From positions 1,364,001 through 1,428,000 of the forward strand of contig NZ_VDMS01000001.1 in NCBI RefSeq assembly GCF_006346395.1: a stretch of DNA of 64,000 nt. The letters are read 5' to 3'. The position numbers were made by a program, and so were the translations under genes. Source of the stretch: Nocardioides plantarum (GTDB lineage: Bacteria > Actinomycetota > Actinomycetes > Propionibacteriales > Nocardioidaceae). Positions 26,632 to 37,132 of this stretch are shown in pieces; position 1 is the stretch's first letter; each line of letters starts with the position of its first letter. Under the pieces are notes generated by a model. The model ran no database searches and was not told the origin of the DNA. It was given only the letters and a program-made list of their open reading frames with translations.

Positions 26632-27644
26632 TCGTAGCCGAGGACGTCGCTGCGCCGCTCGGCCCACGCCAGCGCCGAGCCGATCGCGTCGTCGAGGGAC
26701 AGCTCGGTGCGCCAGTCGAGCAGCCGGGCCGCCTTGTCGACGTTGGCGTAGGCCCCGACTGCGTCGCCGGGTCGTGGGCCGGCCTCGGTGACCGGCACGG
26801 GCGCGCCGAAGACCCGCTCGAACGCGGCCACGAGCTCGCGCACGGTCACCCCGTCGCCGGCACCGACGTTGATCACCGTCGAGGGGGCCTCGACCGCGGC
26901 CAGCACGTCGTCGAACCGCTCGACGGCCCGGACGTGGGCGCGGGCGAGGTCCCAGACATGCACGTAGTCACGGACGCCGGTGCCGTCACGGGTGGGGTGC
27001 TCGGTGCCGGTGATGGTGAACGACGGCTTCTGCCCACGCGCGGCCAGCACCAGCTGACCCAGCACGTGCGACGGCTCCTTGGCGTAGATGCCCGACTCGA
27101 GGTCGGGGTCGGAGCCGATCGGGTTGAAGTAGCGCAGGATCACCGCGCGCAGGTCGGTCGCGCCCGCCAGGTCGACGAGCACCTGCTCGATCATCCGCTT
27201 GGTCCACGCGTACGGCGACGTGGGCGCGAGCGCGTCCTCCTCGGTGACCTCCAGGTCGTCCCCGGTGGCGTCCTTGGCGGCGTACAGGCTCGCCGAGGAC
27301 GAGAACAGCACGCGGGTCAGCCCGAGCGCGGTGAGCTCGTCGAAGAGCTCGAGCGACTTGGCGACGTTGTCGCGGTAGTAGAGGTAGGGCTGCTGCATCG
27401 ACTCGGGTACGACGATGCGCGCGGCCATGTGGATGGTCGCGTCGAGGTCGGGGTGCTCGGCCACGATCCTGCGCAGCAGGGCGCGGTCGGCGATGTCGCC
27501 CTCGTAGAAGATCCGGTCGCGCACGAACGCCTGCGGGCCGCTGAGCAGCGAGTCGAGGACGACCGGGACGTGGCCGGCCTCCTCGAGCGCCTTGGCGGTG
27601 ATCGAACCGATGTAGCCGGCGCCGCCGGTGACCAGGACCTTCAC
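26628..27644 (-). CDS. galE: UDP-glucose 4-epimerase
   Basis: A 338-residue extended SDR. KVLVTGGAGYIGS binds NAD at the N-terminus; the catalytic pair lies in SPYAWTKRMIEQVL, with a Ser in FSSSASLY. RYFNPIGSDPD, VRDYVHVWDLARAH and a RPGD segment are standard for GalE-type epimerases, which interconvert UDP-glucose and UDP-galactose. The GTG at 27644 follows TAGCGT by seven bases and gives the usual N-terminus; the longer frame is rejected. It is translationally coupled to the amidase gene. Confidence 0.88.
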   Translation of the reverse strand: MKVLVTGGAGYIGSITAKALEEAGHVPVVLDSLLSGPQAFVRDRIFYEGDIADRALLRRIVAEHPDLDATIHMAARIVVPESMQQPYLYYRDNVAKSLELFDELTALGLTRVLFSSSASLYAAKDATGDDLEVTEEDALAPTSPYAWTKRMIEQVLVDLAGATDLRAVILRYFNPIGSDPDLESGIYAKEPSHVLGQLVLAARGQKPSFTITGTEHPTRDGTGVRDYVHVWDLARAHVRAVERFDDVLAAVEAPSTVINVGAGDGVTVRELVAAFERVFGAPVPVTEAGPRPGDAVGAYANVDKAARLLDWRTELSLDDAIGSALAWAERRSDVLGYE

Positions 27645-27787
27645 GCCACGCACGCTACCGGGGCGAGCCGAAGACCACCTGCACCCACCAGCACCGACAC
27701 CCGAGCCGTTGGCACGTTCTGTCACAAATGCCCAGTTAAAAATGACGGTTCGTCGTTCAGCACCGACTGGGACCTCTAGGCTGCTCA

Positions 27788-30357
<2,570 letters not shown>

Positions 30358-30364
30358 ACCACAC

Positions 30365-30461
30365 GCCGGCTGAGGCGCGAGGACGTGCACGACCGAGGCC
30401 CGAACAACGCCGGCTGAGGTGCGAGGAGCCCCAGCGACGAGCCTCGAAGCCACCGCAGCCG
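30365..30461. repeat. Dispersed repeat copy
   Basis: Copies of CGCCGGCTGAGG and GTGCGAGGAGCCCC(A)GCGACG followed by AGCCTCGAAGCCACCGCAG. A near-identical block follows manA at 38373. Confidence 0.8.
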
Positions 30462-30554
30462 ACCGTCCAACAGGTGCCGCAGCCGCGGAGGAAGGCTCGA
30501 CATCGCCAGACTGATGGGTGACGAGGTGTGAGCCGGCGAACGCCCTGAAGGCGC

Positions 30555-31970
30555 TCAGTAGGCCCGTGCGTGCCTGACCTTGCGCTTGGCGAAGCGCGAC
30601 GGCGGCCGCTCGGTGTAGGTGTAGTCGTAGCCGTAGGAGTAGCCGTAGCCGCGGCGTCCCCGACCCTTGGCCGGCACCATGTTCATCACGACGCCGACGC
30701 ACTTGGCGCCGACCGAGTCGACCCGCTCCAGCGCGTGCGCGAGCTGGTCGCGGGTCGTCCGACCGTGACGCACGACCGCGAGCATCCCGTCGGCGCGGGC
30801 GGCGAGCAGGGCGGCGTCGGTGACCGGCAGCAGCGGCGGCGCGTCGAGCAGCACGACCGAGAAGCGGTCGCGGAGCTCCTTGATGAGCGACTCCATCTGG
30901 TGCGACTGCAGCAGCTCGGAGGGGTTGGGCGGGCGCGGTCCGCTGGTGAGCACCTGGAGCCCCGTGTCGCCGTAGGGCTGGAGCGCGTCGTCGAGGCTGA
31001 CCTTGCCGATCAGGACGCTGGTCGTGCCGACCGAGTCGTCGAGGCTGAGCCGGGTCGCCATGGTCGGGCGGCGCAGGTCGCACTCGACGATGCACACCGT
31101 CTCGCCGGCCATGGCCAAGGTGATGGCCAGGTTGGTCGCCGTCGTCGACCTGCCCTCGCTCGGCAGCGAGCTCGAGATCACGAAGACACGGTGGTCGCTG
31201 TCGACCTCGACGTACTGCATGTTGGTCCGCAGCACCCGGAACGCCTCGGCCCACGGGGTCGGCTCGCCGAGCGCCTCGGACGGGACCTTGCGCACCGCGA
31301 CGGTGTCGGTGTTGATGTTGCCGAGGACCGGGCGTGACGTGACCTGGGCCAGGTCGGCCGAGGTGGAGATCGAGGTGTCGAGCAGGTCGCGCAGCACGGC
31401 CAGGCCGACCCCGAGCAGCAGGCCCAGCAGGATGCCCAGGCCGACGTTGCGTGGCACGTTGGGGCTGACCGGGGTGTCGTCCGCCTGGGCGTTGTCGACG
31501 ATCGACGCGCGAATCGGTGCCTTGCCGCCGCCCTGGGGTGTCTCGATCTCGGACACCAGCCGGCTGAGCTCGACCGCGTAGGCCTGCGCGATGTCTCGGG
31601 CGACCACCGGGTCGTCGTAGCGCGCGGTGATCACCATGTTGACCGTGTCGGGCACCACCTCGGCGGTCACCGCGCCGCGTACGGCGTCGGGGGTGAACTC
31701 ACCGCCGAGCTTCTCGGCGACCGTCTCCGACAGCTTGCGGGTCCCGACCAGGTCGACGTACGACGTGACCCGCTGCGTCGCGAACTGGTTGCCCGCTCCC
31801 GCCTCGCTGGCGTTGGCGCTGGCGGTCGAGACGAAGATCTGCGAGGACGAGGCGTAGAGCGGGGTCGACTGCCAGGTGAGCAGCGACGCTGCCGCCGTCG
31901 CCAGCAGCACGCACAGCACGATCAGCTTCCACCGCCGACGGATCGTCAGCCAGTAGTCCCTCAGCTCCAC
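30555..31970 (-). CDS. Polysaccharide-biosynthesis tyrosine autokinase (Wzz/Wzc type)
   Basis: A 471-residue protein with a Wzz-like N-terminus: TM1 at about 15-32, an extracytoplasmic region, and TM2 at about 176-192 after SPNVPRNVG. A cytoplasmic BY-kinase domain follows. The Walker A segment is SSLPSEGRSTTATN, so the usual Lys is Arg274; Walker A' is IVECDLRRPTMA and Walker B SVVLLDAPPLLPVTD. A Tyr-rich tail (GYGYSYGYDYTYTE) offers autophosphorylation sites. Such kinases set chain length and export of exopolysaccharide. The phosphatase fused at 35197 could be its partner. The start is GTG. Confidence 0.9.
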   Translation of the reverse strand: MELRDYWLTIRRRWKLIVLCVLLATAAASLLTWQSTPLYASSSQIFVSTASANASEAGAGNQFATQRVTSYVDLVGTRKLSETVAEKLGGEFTPDAVRGAVTAEVVPDTVNMVITARYDDPVVARDIAQAYAVELSRLVSEIETPQGGGKAPIRASIVDNAQADDTPVSPNVPRNVGLGILLGLLLGVGLAVLRDLLDTSISTSADLAQVTSRPVLGNINTDTVAVRKVPSEALGEPTPWAEAFRVLRTNMQYVEVDSDHRVFVISSSLPSEGRSTTATNLAITLAMAGETVCIVECDLRRPTMATRLSLDDSVGTTSVLIGKVSLDDALQPYGDTGLQVLTSGPRPPNPSELLQSHQMESLIKELRDRFSVVLLDAPPLLPVTDAALLAARADGMLAVVRHGRTTRDQLAHALERVDSVGAKCVGVVMNMVPAKGRGRRGYGYSYGYDYTYTERPPSRFAKRKVRHARAY

Positions 31971-32056
31971 GATGCCATCCCAGGTTTGTCTGCCACGAAG
32001 ATCGTCACACTAACGGAGGCGTTTCGGAGCGACGCAACGACCGGATGGGTGCGAAT

Positions 32057-32410
32057 TCAAGCCGGGACCCGGCCGTAGTCGTCGTCGAGACGGCAGATAT
32101 CGTCCTCGCCGCAGTAGGACCCGAGCTGGACCTCGATGATGACCAGGTCGTCGACGTCCATGTTGGTGATCCGATGGGCCTGACGGGCCTCGACCCGGAC
32201 CGACTCGCCCACCGCGGCGACGACCTGCTGGCCGTCGACCACGCAGGTGGCCCGGCCGGCGACGACGTTCCACAGCTCGGCGCGGTGCTCGTGGGTCTGA
32301 TAGCTCAGCCGCTGCCCGGGCCGGACGACGATGCGCTTGACCTTGTAGCCGGGGCCCTCGTCCAAGACGTCCCAGGACCCCCAGGGCCGTGACTCGTGTT
32401 GACCGATCAT
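32057..32410 (-). CDS. Cupin, mannose-6-phosphate isomerase type II-like
   Basis: A 117-residue single-domain cupin resembling the C-terminal isomerase half of bifunctional ManC/AlgA proteins. It has PWGSWDVLDEGPGYKVKRIVVRPGQRLSYQTHEHRAELWNVVAG, with His and Glu metal ligands, and AHRITNMDVDDLVIIEVQLG. It could convert fructose- and mannose-6-phosphate for GDP-mannose or act as a regulator. A full class I ManA is also encoded at 37133. The ATG follows TAGGGT by six bases. Confidence 0.88.
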   Translation of the reverse strand: MIGQHESRPWGSWDVLDEGPGYKVKRIVVRPGQRLSYQTHEHRAELWNVVAGRATCVVDGQQVVAAVGESVRVEARQAHRITNMDVDDLVIIEVQLGSYCGEDDICRLDDDYGRVPA

Positions 32411-32461
32411 GACAGGACCCTACCGGGCTCGGCCCGGCAGCAGGTGACGGCCGCGTGAACC

Positions 32462-32743
32462 TCAGCGCCGGTAGAGGCCCGCCAGGGCGGGCCGGACGTC
32501 GGCCAGGTAGACGAGGGCCGCGATCAGCAGGAAGAGCCCGACCAGCGGCAGTCCGATGACCACGAACTGCAGCACGACGCCGATGCCGAGGATCGTGCAC
32601 CAGGTGGTCTTGGTGAGCTTGTCGGCGGCGGCGTAGGCCTCGGCCGAGTAGAGCAGCGAGTTGATGAAGGCGAAGATCGAGACGGCGAGCTTGGCGAAGA
32701 AGATCAGCAGCATCACGACGCTCTGGGCGTAGAAGACGTCCAT
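32462..32743 (-). CDS. DUF2516 family membrane protein
   Basis: A 93-residue protein with two to three helices: SVVMLLIFFAKLAVSIFAFINSLLY, then a polar loop (DKLTKTTW) and GIGVVLQFVVIGLPLVGLFLLIAALVYLADVRP. It corresponds in size, pattern and position to the Rv0476-type protein next to HbhA in mycobacteria. Function unknown. It lies after the HbhA-like gene, separated from it by a strong hairpin. Confidence 0.85.
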   Translation of the reverse strand: MDVFYAQSVVMLLIFFAKLAVSIFAFINSLLYSAEAYAAADKLTKTTWCTILGIGVVLQFVVIGLPLVGLFLLIAALVYLADVRPALAGLYRR

Positions 32744-32784
32744 GGTGGCTCCAGGCTAGTGGCTGACGGGGTCCGACGCAGGAC

Positions 32785-32823
32785 ACCCGGGCTTTCGCAG
32801 CTCGTGCCTGCGAAAGCCCGGGT
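32785..32823. terminator. Strong 16-bp stem hairpin after the HbhA-like gene
   Basis: ACCCGGGCTTTCGCAG (32785-32800) pairs perfectly with its complement (32808-32823) around a CTCGTGC loop, just past the stop of the minus-strand HbhA-like gene. Confidence 0.8.
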
Positions 32824-32879
32824 GGCCTGGCGGTGCGGGAGACGGCTCAGAACAGCGCCAGCTGCTCGTCGCCCTCTCT

Positions 32880-33488
32880 TCAGCTGTTCGAGGTGCCGGT
32901 GCTCGCGGTGCTGGCGCTCGAGGTGCTGGCGGGCGCAGCGGCCTTCTTGGCGGGCGCCTTCTTGGCCGCCGCCTTCTTGGCGGGGGCCTTCTTGGCGGCC
33001 GGCTTGGTGGCCGCCTTGACCGGGGTGGCCTTCTTGACGGCCGGCTTGCGGGTGTTCTTCTTGGCGGCCGGGTTGGTCGTGTTGACCTTGACCTCGACGG
33101 TGGCGGTCGACGGCAGCTTGGTGCCGCGGACGACGGCCTCGCCGCGCTTGGCGAGGTCGGCGTAGGTGCCGGTGACGGTGCCGACGGCCCCGAGAGCGGC
33201 GCTCTGGCCCTTGGTCGGCAGGGCGAGAGCCTCGGCCTGCAGGTCGGCGACCCGCGACTCGATGGCGCTGCGGCGGACCTTGGCCTGCTCGAGGGCAGCG
33301 GCCTGGACCTTCTTGGCGTCGAAGGACGTGACGGTCTTCTGCACGTCGGCGACCTTGGCGGTCACGTCGGCGACGTACTCCTTGACGGCGGTGACCGCGA
33401 GGTCACCGGCACCGACGCCGGCGTAGAGGGGGGTCTTGGCGACCGCGGGGATCTCGAGGGACTTGAAGTCGATCTTGGTCTTGGCCAT
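32880..33488 (-). CDS. hbhA: Heparin-binding haemagglutinin-like / histone H1-like protein
   Basis: A 202-residue protein with the HbhA layout: a short N-terminus, a central alpha-helical coiled-coil (about residues 30-110, TAKVADVQKTVTSF, VRRSAIESRVADLQ) and a long Lys/Ala/Pro-rich tail (AKKAPAKKAAAKK repeats) ending in a Ser/Thr-rich stretch. In mycobacteria HbhA is a surface adhesin; in non-pathogens the tail may instead bind DNA or polysaccharide. The start is preceded by AGGAG. Flanking HTH and DUF2516 genes match the Rv0474-0476 order. Confidence 0.8.
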   Translation of the reverse strand: MAKTKIDFKSLEIPAVAKTPLYAGVGAGDLAVTAVKEYVADVTAKVADVQKTVTSFDAKKVQAAALEQAKVRRSAIESRVADLQAEALALPTKGQSAALGAVGTVTGTYADLAKRGEAVVRGTKLPSTATVEVKVNTTNPAAKKNTRKPAVKKATPVKAATKPAAKKAPAKKAAAKKAPAKKAAAPASTSSASTASTGTSNS

Positions 33489-33490
33489 GG

Positions 33491-33916
33491 TCAGCTCTCC
33501 TGGGTGTGAAGTTGTGCGGGTGGGGTGGTCTCGTCGTCCACGGGCTGCTCTGCCACGGTGGTCGCGTTGGACGCGACGAACGACGAGTAGACATCGAGCA
33601 GTGACTGCTTCTGGCGCTCCGTCAGACCGGAGTCGGCCAGGACGGCAAGCTCAACCGACCCGACGACACCTTCTTCAGGACTGACGATCCCGGCCCGGAT
33701 GTAGAGCTGTTCGGCGGAGATCCTCAGTGCCTTGGCGATCTGCTGCAGCACGTCGGCCGAGGGCTTGCGCAGACCTCGTTCGATCTGGCTCAGGTAGGGG
33801 TTGGACACGCCGGCCTGCGAGGCGAGCTGCCGCAGGGAGAGTCGCGACGCGAGTCGCTGCTCCTTGAGGTAGTCACCGAGCGACTCGACGGTCTGCCCGA
33901 CCAGGTTCTTGGCCAT
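33491..33916 (-). CDS. XRE-family HTH regulator (Rv0474-like)
   Basis: A 141-residue protein with an N-terminal Cro/C1-type HTH: SLRQLASQAGVSNPYLSQIERGLRKPSADVLQQIAKALRI. The C-terminal half (SPEEGVVGSVELAVLADSGLTERQKQSLLDVYSSF) matches the conserved partner domain of the regulator beside hbhA. The ATG at 33916 gives the normal N-terminus. It ends two bases before the HbhA-like start and probably shares its transcript. The promoter holds two AGCTAGC sites. Confidence 0.88.
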   Translation of the reverse strand: MAKNLVGQTVESLGDYLKEQRLASRLSLRQLASQAGVSNPYLSQIERGLRKPSADVLQQIAKALRISAEQLYIRAGIVSPEEGVVGSVELAVLADSGLTERQKQSLLDVYSSFVASNATTVAEQPVDDETTPPAQLHTQES

Positions 33917-33936
33917 GACCCCATGGTGCTTGCAGC

Positions 33937-33963
33937 AGCTAGCAAAACGCAAACTGAGCTAGC
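33937..33963. promoter_or_regulatory. Paired AGCTAGC sites before the HTH gene
   Basis: Two AGCTAGC heptamers (33937-33943 and 33957-33963) are spaced 20 bases centre to centre, two helical turns. They fall in the promoter of the HTH-hbhA unit, a likely place for autoregulation by the HTH protein. Confidence 0.45.
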
Positions 33964-34045
33964 GTGCTCTTGTTCACACGCGGTCGGTGGACACCTGTCC
34001 GACGAAAGACGCCCGGACGAAACAAACCGCCGACATACTTCCGGT

Positions 34046-34135
34046 ATGAGGAGATTCCTTCGCCACCTGCGGCGGCGGGTCCGGTGCCGCATCAAGTACG
34101 GCGTCGCGTGCCCGCACCCGCCCGGCTACCACTGA
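34046..34135 (+). CDS. Possible 29-residue Arg-rich peptide
   Basis: A short frame starting MRRFLRHLRRRVRCRIKYG and ending HPPGYH, divergent from the HTH gene. CATACT lies about six bases before the ATG, the same layout as leaderless starts elsewhere in the window; no ribosome site is seen. The Arg-rich first half and GC-rich third positions are compatible with coding, but the length gives little statistical support. Function unknown. Confidence 0.3.
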   Translation: MRRFLRHLRRRVRCRIKYGVACPHPPGYH

Positions 34136-34144
34136 CTCCTCCGC

Positions 34145-35086
34145 TCAGAAGGTCGCGCGGATCTCCCCCACCGGCCGCCCGCCACCGAGCAGCGTGAGCA
34201 CCCCGGTCGCATCCACCGCGGCGTCGTGGATGCCGGAGCGCCGCAGCGCCGCCGCCATCAGCACGGGCCGCACCCGGGGCGCGCCGTCGTCGGTCTTGAG
34301 CGCGAACGCGCGACCGTCGGGCAGCGCCACGGCGTAGCACGACTCCGCACCGGCCTTGCCGATCGCGCCCGGCAGCGCCGTGAGCAGGGCGAGCTCGTCG
34401 CGTCGCGTCCCGGAGACGTACGCCGGGAACGCACGGATCGCGTCGGCGACACGCTTCTCGGCGCCTGCCTGCGCGACGGCCAGGGTGCGGAAGGCGGTGG
34501 CCAACCCCACCAGGGAGGTCGAGAGCAACGGCGCCCCGCACCCGTCGACCGCGGAGACCTCGACCGGCTCTCCGGTGACCTCGGCGAACGTCGCGGCGAT
34601 CCCGGTCTGCAGCGGGTGCGCGGGGTCGAGGTAGCTGGCGGTGTCCCAGCCGTTGACCACACAGGTCGCGAGCATCGCGGCGTGCTTGCCCGAGCAGTTC
34701 ATCGAGATCGGGTCCTTGGCCCGGCCGTCGCGGATCGCGTCCTCGCGGGCGGCGTCGTCCAGCGGCCAGTCGGGCGGCGTCTGCAGGGCGGCCTCGGTGA
34801 GGCCGGCAGAGGCGAGGATCCGGCGGGCGCCGTCGAGGTGGAAGCCCTCCCCCGAGTGCGAGGCGGAGGCCAGGGCCAGCAGGTCGTCGGGCAGGTCGAG
34901 CCCGAGCCGCACCATGCCGAGCGCCTGCAGCGGCTTGTTGCACGAGCGCGGCAGGACCGCCGTCTCGACGGCACCCACCGACCAGTCGACCGACCCGTCG
35001 GACGCCAGCGCGACGACCGAGCCGTAGTGGTGCCCCTCGACGAACCCGGAGCGGACGATCTCGGCGACGATCACGGGGGCTGGCAT
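34145..35086 (-). CDS. L-asparaginase II family protein
   Basis: A 313-residue enzyme of the thermolabile/Rhizobium etli-type asparaginase II group. Recognisable blocks are VEGHHYGSVVAL, RSCNKPLQALGMV, ASHSGEGFHLDGARRIL, MNCSGKHAAMLATC and DGCGAPLLSTSLVGLA. No signal peptide, so it is cytoplasmic. It would release ammonia and aspartate from asparagine. The ATG follows TAGCCT by six bases on the minus strand. Confidence 0.9.
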   Translation of the reverse strand: MPAPVIVAEIVRSGFVEGHHYGSVVALASDGSVDWSVGAVETAVLPRSCNKPLQALGMVRLGLDLPDDLLALASASHSGEGFHLDGARRILASAGLTEAALQTPPDWPLDDAAREDAIRDGRAKDPISMNCSGKHAAMLATCVVNGWDTASYLDPAHPLQTGIAATFAEVTGEPVEVSAVDGCGAPLLSTSLVGLATAFRTLAVAQAGAEKRVADAIRAFPAYVSGTRRDELALLTALPGAIGKAGAESCYAVALPDGRAFALKTDDGAPRVRPVLMAAALRRSGIHDAAVDATGVLTLLGGGRPVGEIRATF

Positions 35087-35196
35087 GAGGCCAGGCTAGG
35101 GCGTCGAGTGGAGACGCCCGGGGGAGGACGAGCGACGGGAGCCCAGAACCCGCTAACCACCACGAGGGCACCTCTCCGACTGGCACAATCTCGCCA

Positions 35197-37125
35197 GTGC
35201 CGACTCCCGTGCCGCAGCACTGCCCCACGCCTCGCGAGCTCGACGACCTCGAGCTGCTGGTGTCGGGGGCGCTCGCGCCACTGACGTCGTACGACGCCCC
35301 GGGCTCGCCCGTCACGCTCACACTCCCGCCCGACCTGGCCGGCGCACCGACGGTCGAGCTGGTCGACCCCGAGGGCCTGCCCCTCGCGCTGGCCCACCTG
35401 GAGGCCGACGACAGCCGCCGGGTCGAGGCGCTGACGGCCGCGCAGCACGGCCCCTTCCGACGGCTCCACCTGACACCGGCCCAGGTGCGCGCGCAGCACG
35501 CCGGGCGCACCTTCGTGCCGATCACCGGACCGGTCACCGAGACCCAGCTCGCGCAGCTGCGCGGCCTCGGGCCGGTGGTGCTGCTCGCGCTCGTCGGCCA
35601 CGGCACCCCCGAGCTGTCGCCGGTCGCCCTGCTGCGCGCCACGCTGCGCGTCGCCGCCTCGCTCGATGCCGAGGTCGTCGCCGTCCCCCTGGCTGCCCAC
35701 GGCGACCCCGAGGCCGACCACGCGCTCGGGGTCGACGTGGTGACGACGTACGCCGGGCCCGACCCGGTCGTCGGGCTCGTCGACGACGACGCGGACCCGC
35801 TGCCCGAGCTCGACGACATCCTCGACGCCGACCAGCCGCCGGCCGACCGGGTCGGGCTGGTGCTGTTCTTCACCGGCCTGTCCGGCAGCGGCAAGTCGAC
35901 GCTCGCGCAGGCGCTGGTCGACCGGCTCCTCGAGCAGGGCACCCGCACGGTGACGACCCTCGACGGCGACGTCGTACGCCGCCACCTCAGCGCCGGCCTG
36001 ACCTTCTCCCGGGCCGACCGCGAGACCAACATCCGCCGGATCGGCTGGGTGGCGGCCGAGGTCGCGCGCCACGGCGGCGTCGCCGTGGTGAGCCCGATCG
36101 CGCCGTACGACGAGACCCGCCAGCAGGTCCGCACCATGGTCGAGGAGGCCGGCGGTGCGTTCTTCCTGGTGCACGTCGCGACGCCCCTCGAGGAGTGCGA
36201 GCGCCGCGACCGCAAGGGCCTCTACGCCAAGGCCCGGCGCGGCGAGATCACCGACTTCACCGGCATCTCGGCCCCCTACGAGCAGCCCACCGACGCCGAC
36301 GTCCGCGTCGACACGACCGGCCGCACGGTCGACGACGCCCTGGCCGACGTCCTCCAGGTCCTCGCCGACCGCGGCCACCTCCCCACATCGGTCGAGGTGC
36401 GAGGAGCCCCGGCAGCCACGTCGGTCGAGGTGCGAGGAGCCCCGGCAGCCACGTCGGTCGAGGTGCGAGGAGCCCCGGCGACGAGCCTCGAGACCACCGC
36501 AGCGTCACGTCAGGTCGACCACGAGCCCGTGGCTTCGAGGCTCGCTCCGCTCGCACCTCAGCCGACGTACGGGCCCTCCCCCCTGCACGTCCTCTTCGTC
36601 TGCACCGCCAACATCTGCCGCTCCCCCTACCTGCAGCTCGCGGCCCAGGCCCTCGCCGGCGACGCCGACCTCGTGTTCACCAGCGCCGGCACCCGGGGCT
36701 TCGCCGACCAGCCGATGAACCCGCCGATGGCCGAGGCTCTCCTACGCCACCACCCGGGGGCCGAGGCGGCGCTCGAGACGTTCCGCAGCCGGTCGCTGAC
36801 CCGTGCGCTGGTCGACGGGGCCGACCTGGTGGTGACGGCCGAGGCGGCGCATCGCACCTTCGTGCTCGACGACCAGCCGGGCGCGTTCCGCAAGGTCTTC
36901 ACGCTCGGCCAGCTCGCCGAGGCCCTGCAGCAGCTGCCCGACGACCTCGACCGCCCCGAGCTGCTGAGCACCCTCGGCGTACGCCGGGGCACCGCGGCCC
37001 CCGCGCTCGACGTCACCGACCCCTTCGGCCGCGGCCCCGAGGCCGTCGAGGCGAGTGCCGGCCACCTCGACGCGCTGCTGCGGGCCGTGCTCCCCCGGCT
37101 CGCGGGACAGACCGGACCGAGGTGA
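35197..37125 (+). CDS. cysC: APS kinase fused to low-molecular-weight protein tyrosine phosphatase
   Basis: A 642-residue fusion. Residues 1-215 resemble a reduced ATP-sulfurylase-type N-domain. The APS kinase domain has its P-loop GLSGSGKST at 227-235, followed by LDGDVVRRHLSAGLTFSRADRETNIRRIG and KGLYAKARRGEITDFTGI; it makes PAPS from APS. Residues 397-460 are repeat-derived: three 33-base copies encode TSVEVRGAPA(A). The C-terminal phosphatase has the CTANICRS loop (Cys469) and a late Asp-Pro (DVTDPFGRG). GTG start. An internal GTG at 36529 could give a free 198-residue phosphatase. Confidence 0.85.
   Translation: MPTPVPQHCPTPRELDDLELLVSGALAPLTSYDAPGSPVTLTLPPDLAGAPTVELVDPEGLPLALAHLEADDSRRVEALTAAQHGPFRRLHLTPAQVRAQHAGRTFVPITGPVTETQLAQLRGLGPVVLLALVGHGTPELSPVALLRATLRVAASLDAEVVAVPLAAHGDPEADHALGVDVVTTYAGPDPVVGLVDDDADPLPELDDILDADQPPADRVGLVLFFTGLSGSGKSTLAQALVDRLLEQGTRTVTTLDGDVVRRHLSAGLTFSRADRETNIRRIGWVAAEVARHGGVAVVSPIAPYDETRQQVRTMVEEAGGAFFLVHVATPLEECERRDRKGLYAKARRGEITDFTGISAPYEQPTDADVRVDTTGRTVDDALADVLQVLADRGHLPTSVEVRGAPAATSVEVRGAPAATSVEVRGAPATSLETTAASRQVDHEPVASRLAPLAPQPTYGPSPLHVLFVCTANICRSPYLQLAAQALAGDADLVFTSAGTRGFADQPMNPPMAEALLRHHPGAEAALETFRSRSLTRALVDGADLVVTAEAAHRTFVLDDQPGAFRKVFTLGQLAEALQQLPDDLDRPELLSTLGVRRGTAAPALDVTDPFGRGPEAVEASAGHLDALLRAVLPRLAGQTGPR
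36385..36570. repeat. Dispersed repeat inside the cysC-phosphatase reading frame
   Basis: Three tandem 33-base units (36385, 36418, 36451) with TCGGTCGAGGTGCGAGGAGC, then ACGAGCCTCGAGACCACCGC and an inverted half, GGCTTCGAGGCTCGCTCCGC and TCGCACCTCAGCCGACG. The period is divisible by three, so the frame stays open. Confidence 0.9.
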
Positions 37126-37132
37126 CCCGACC

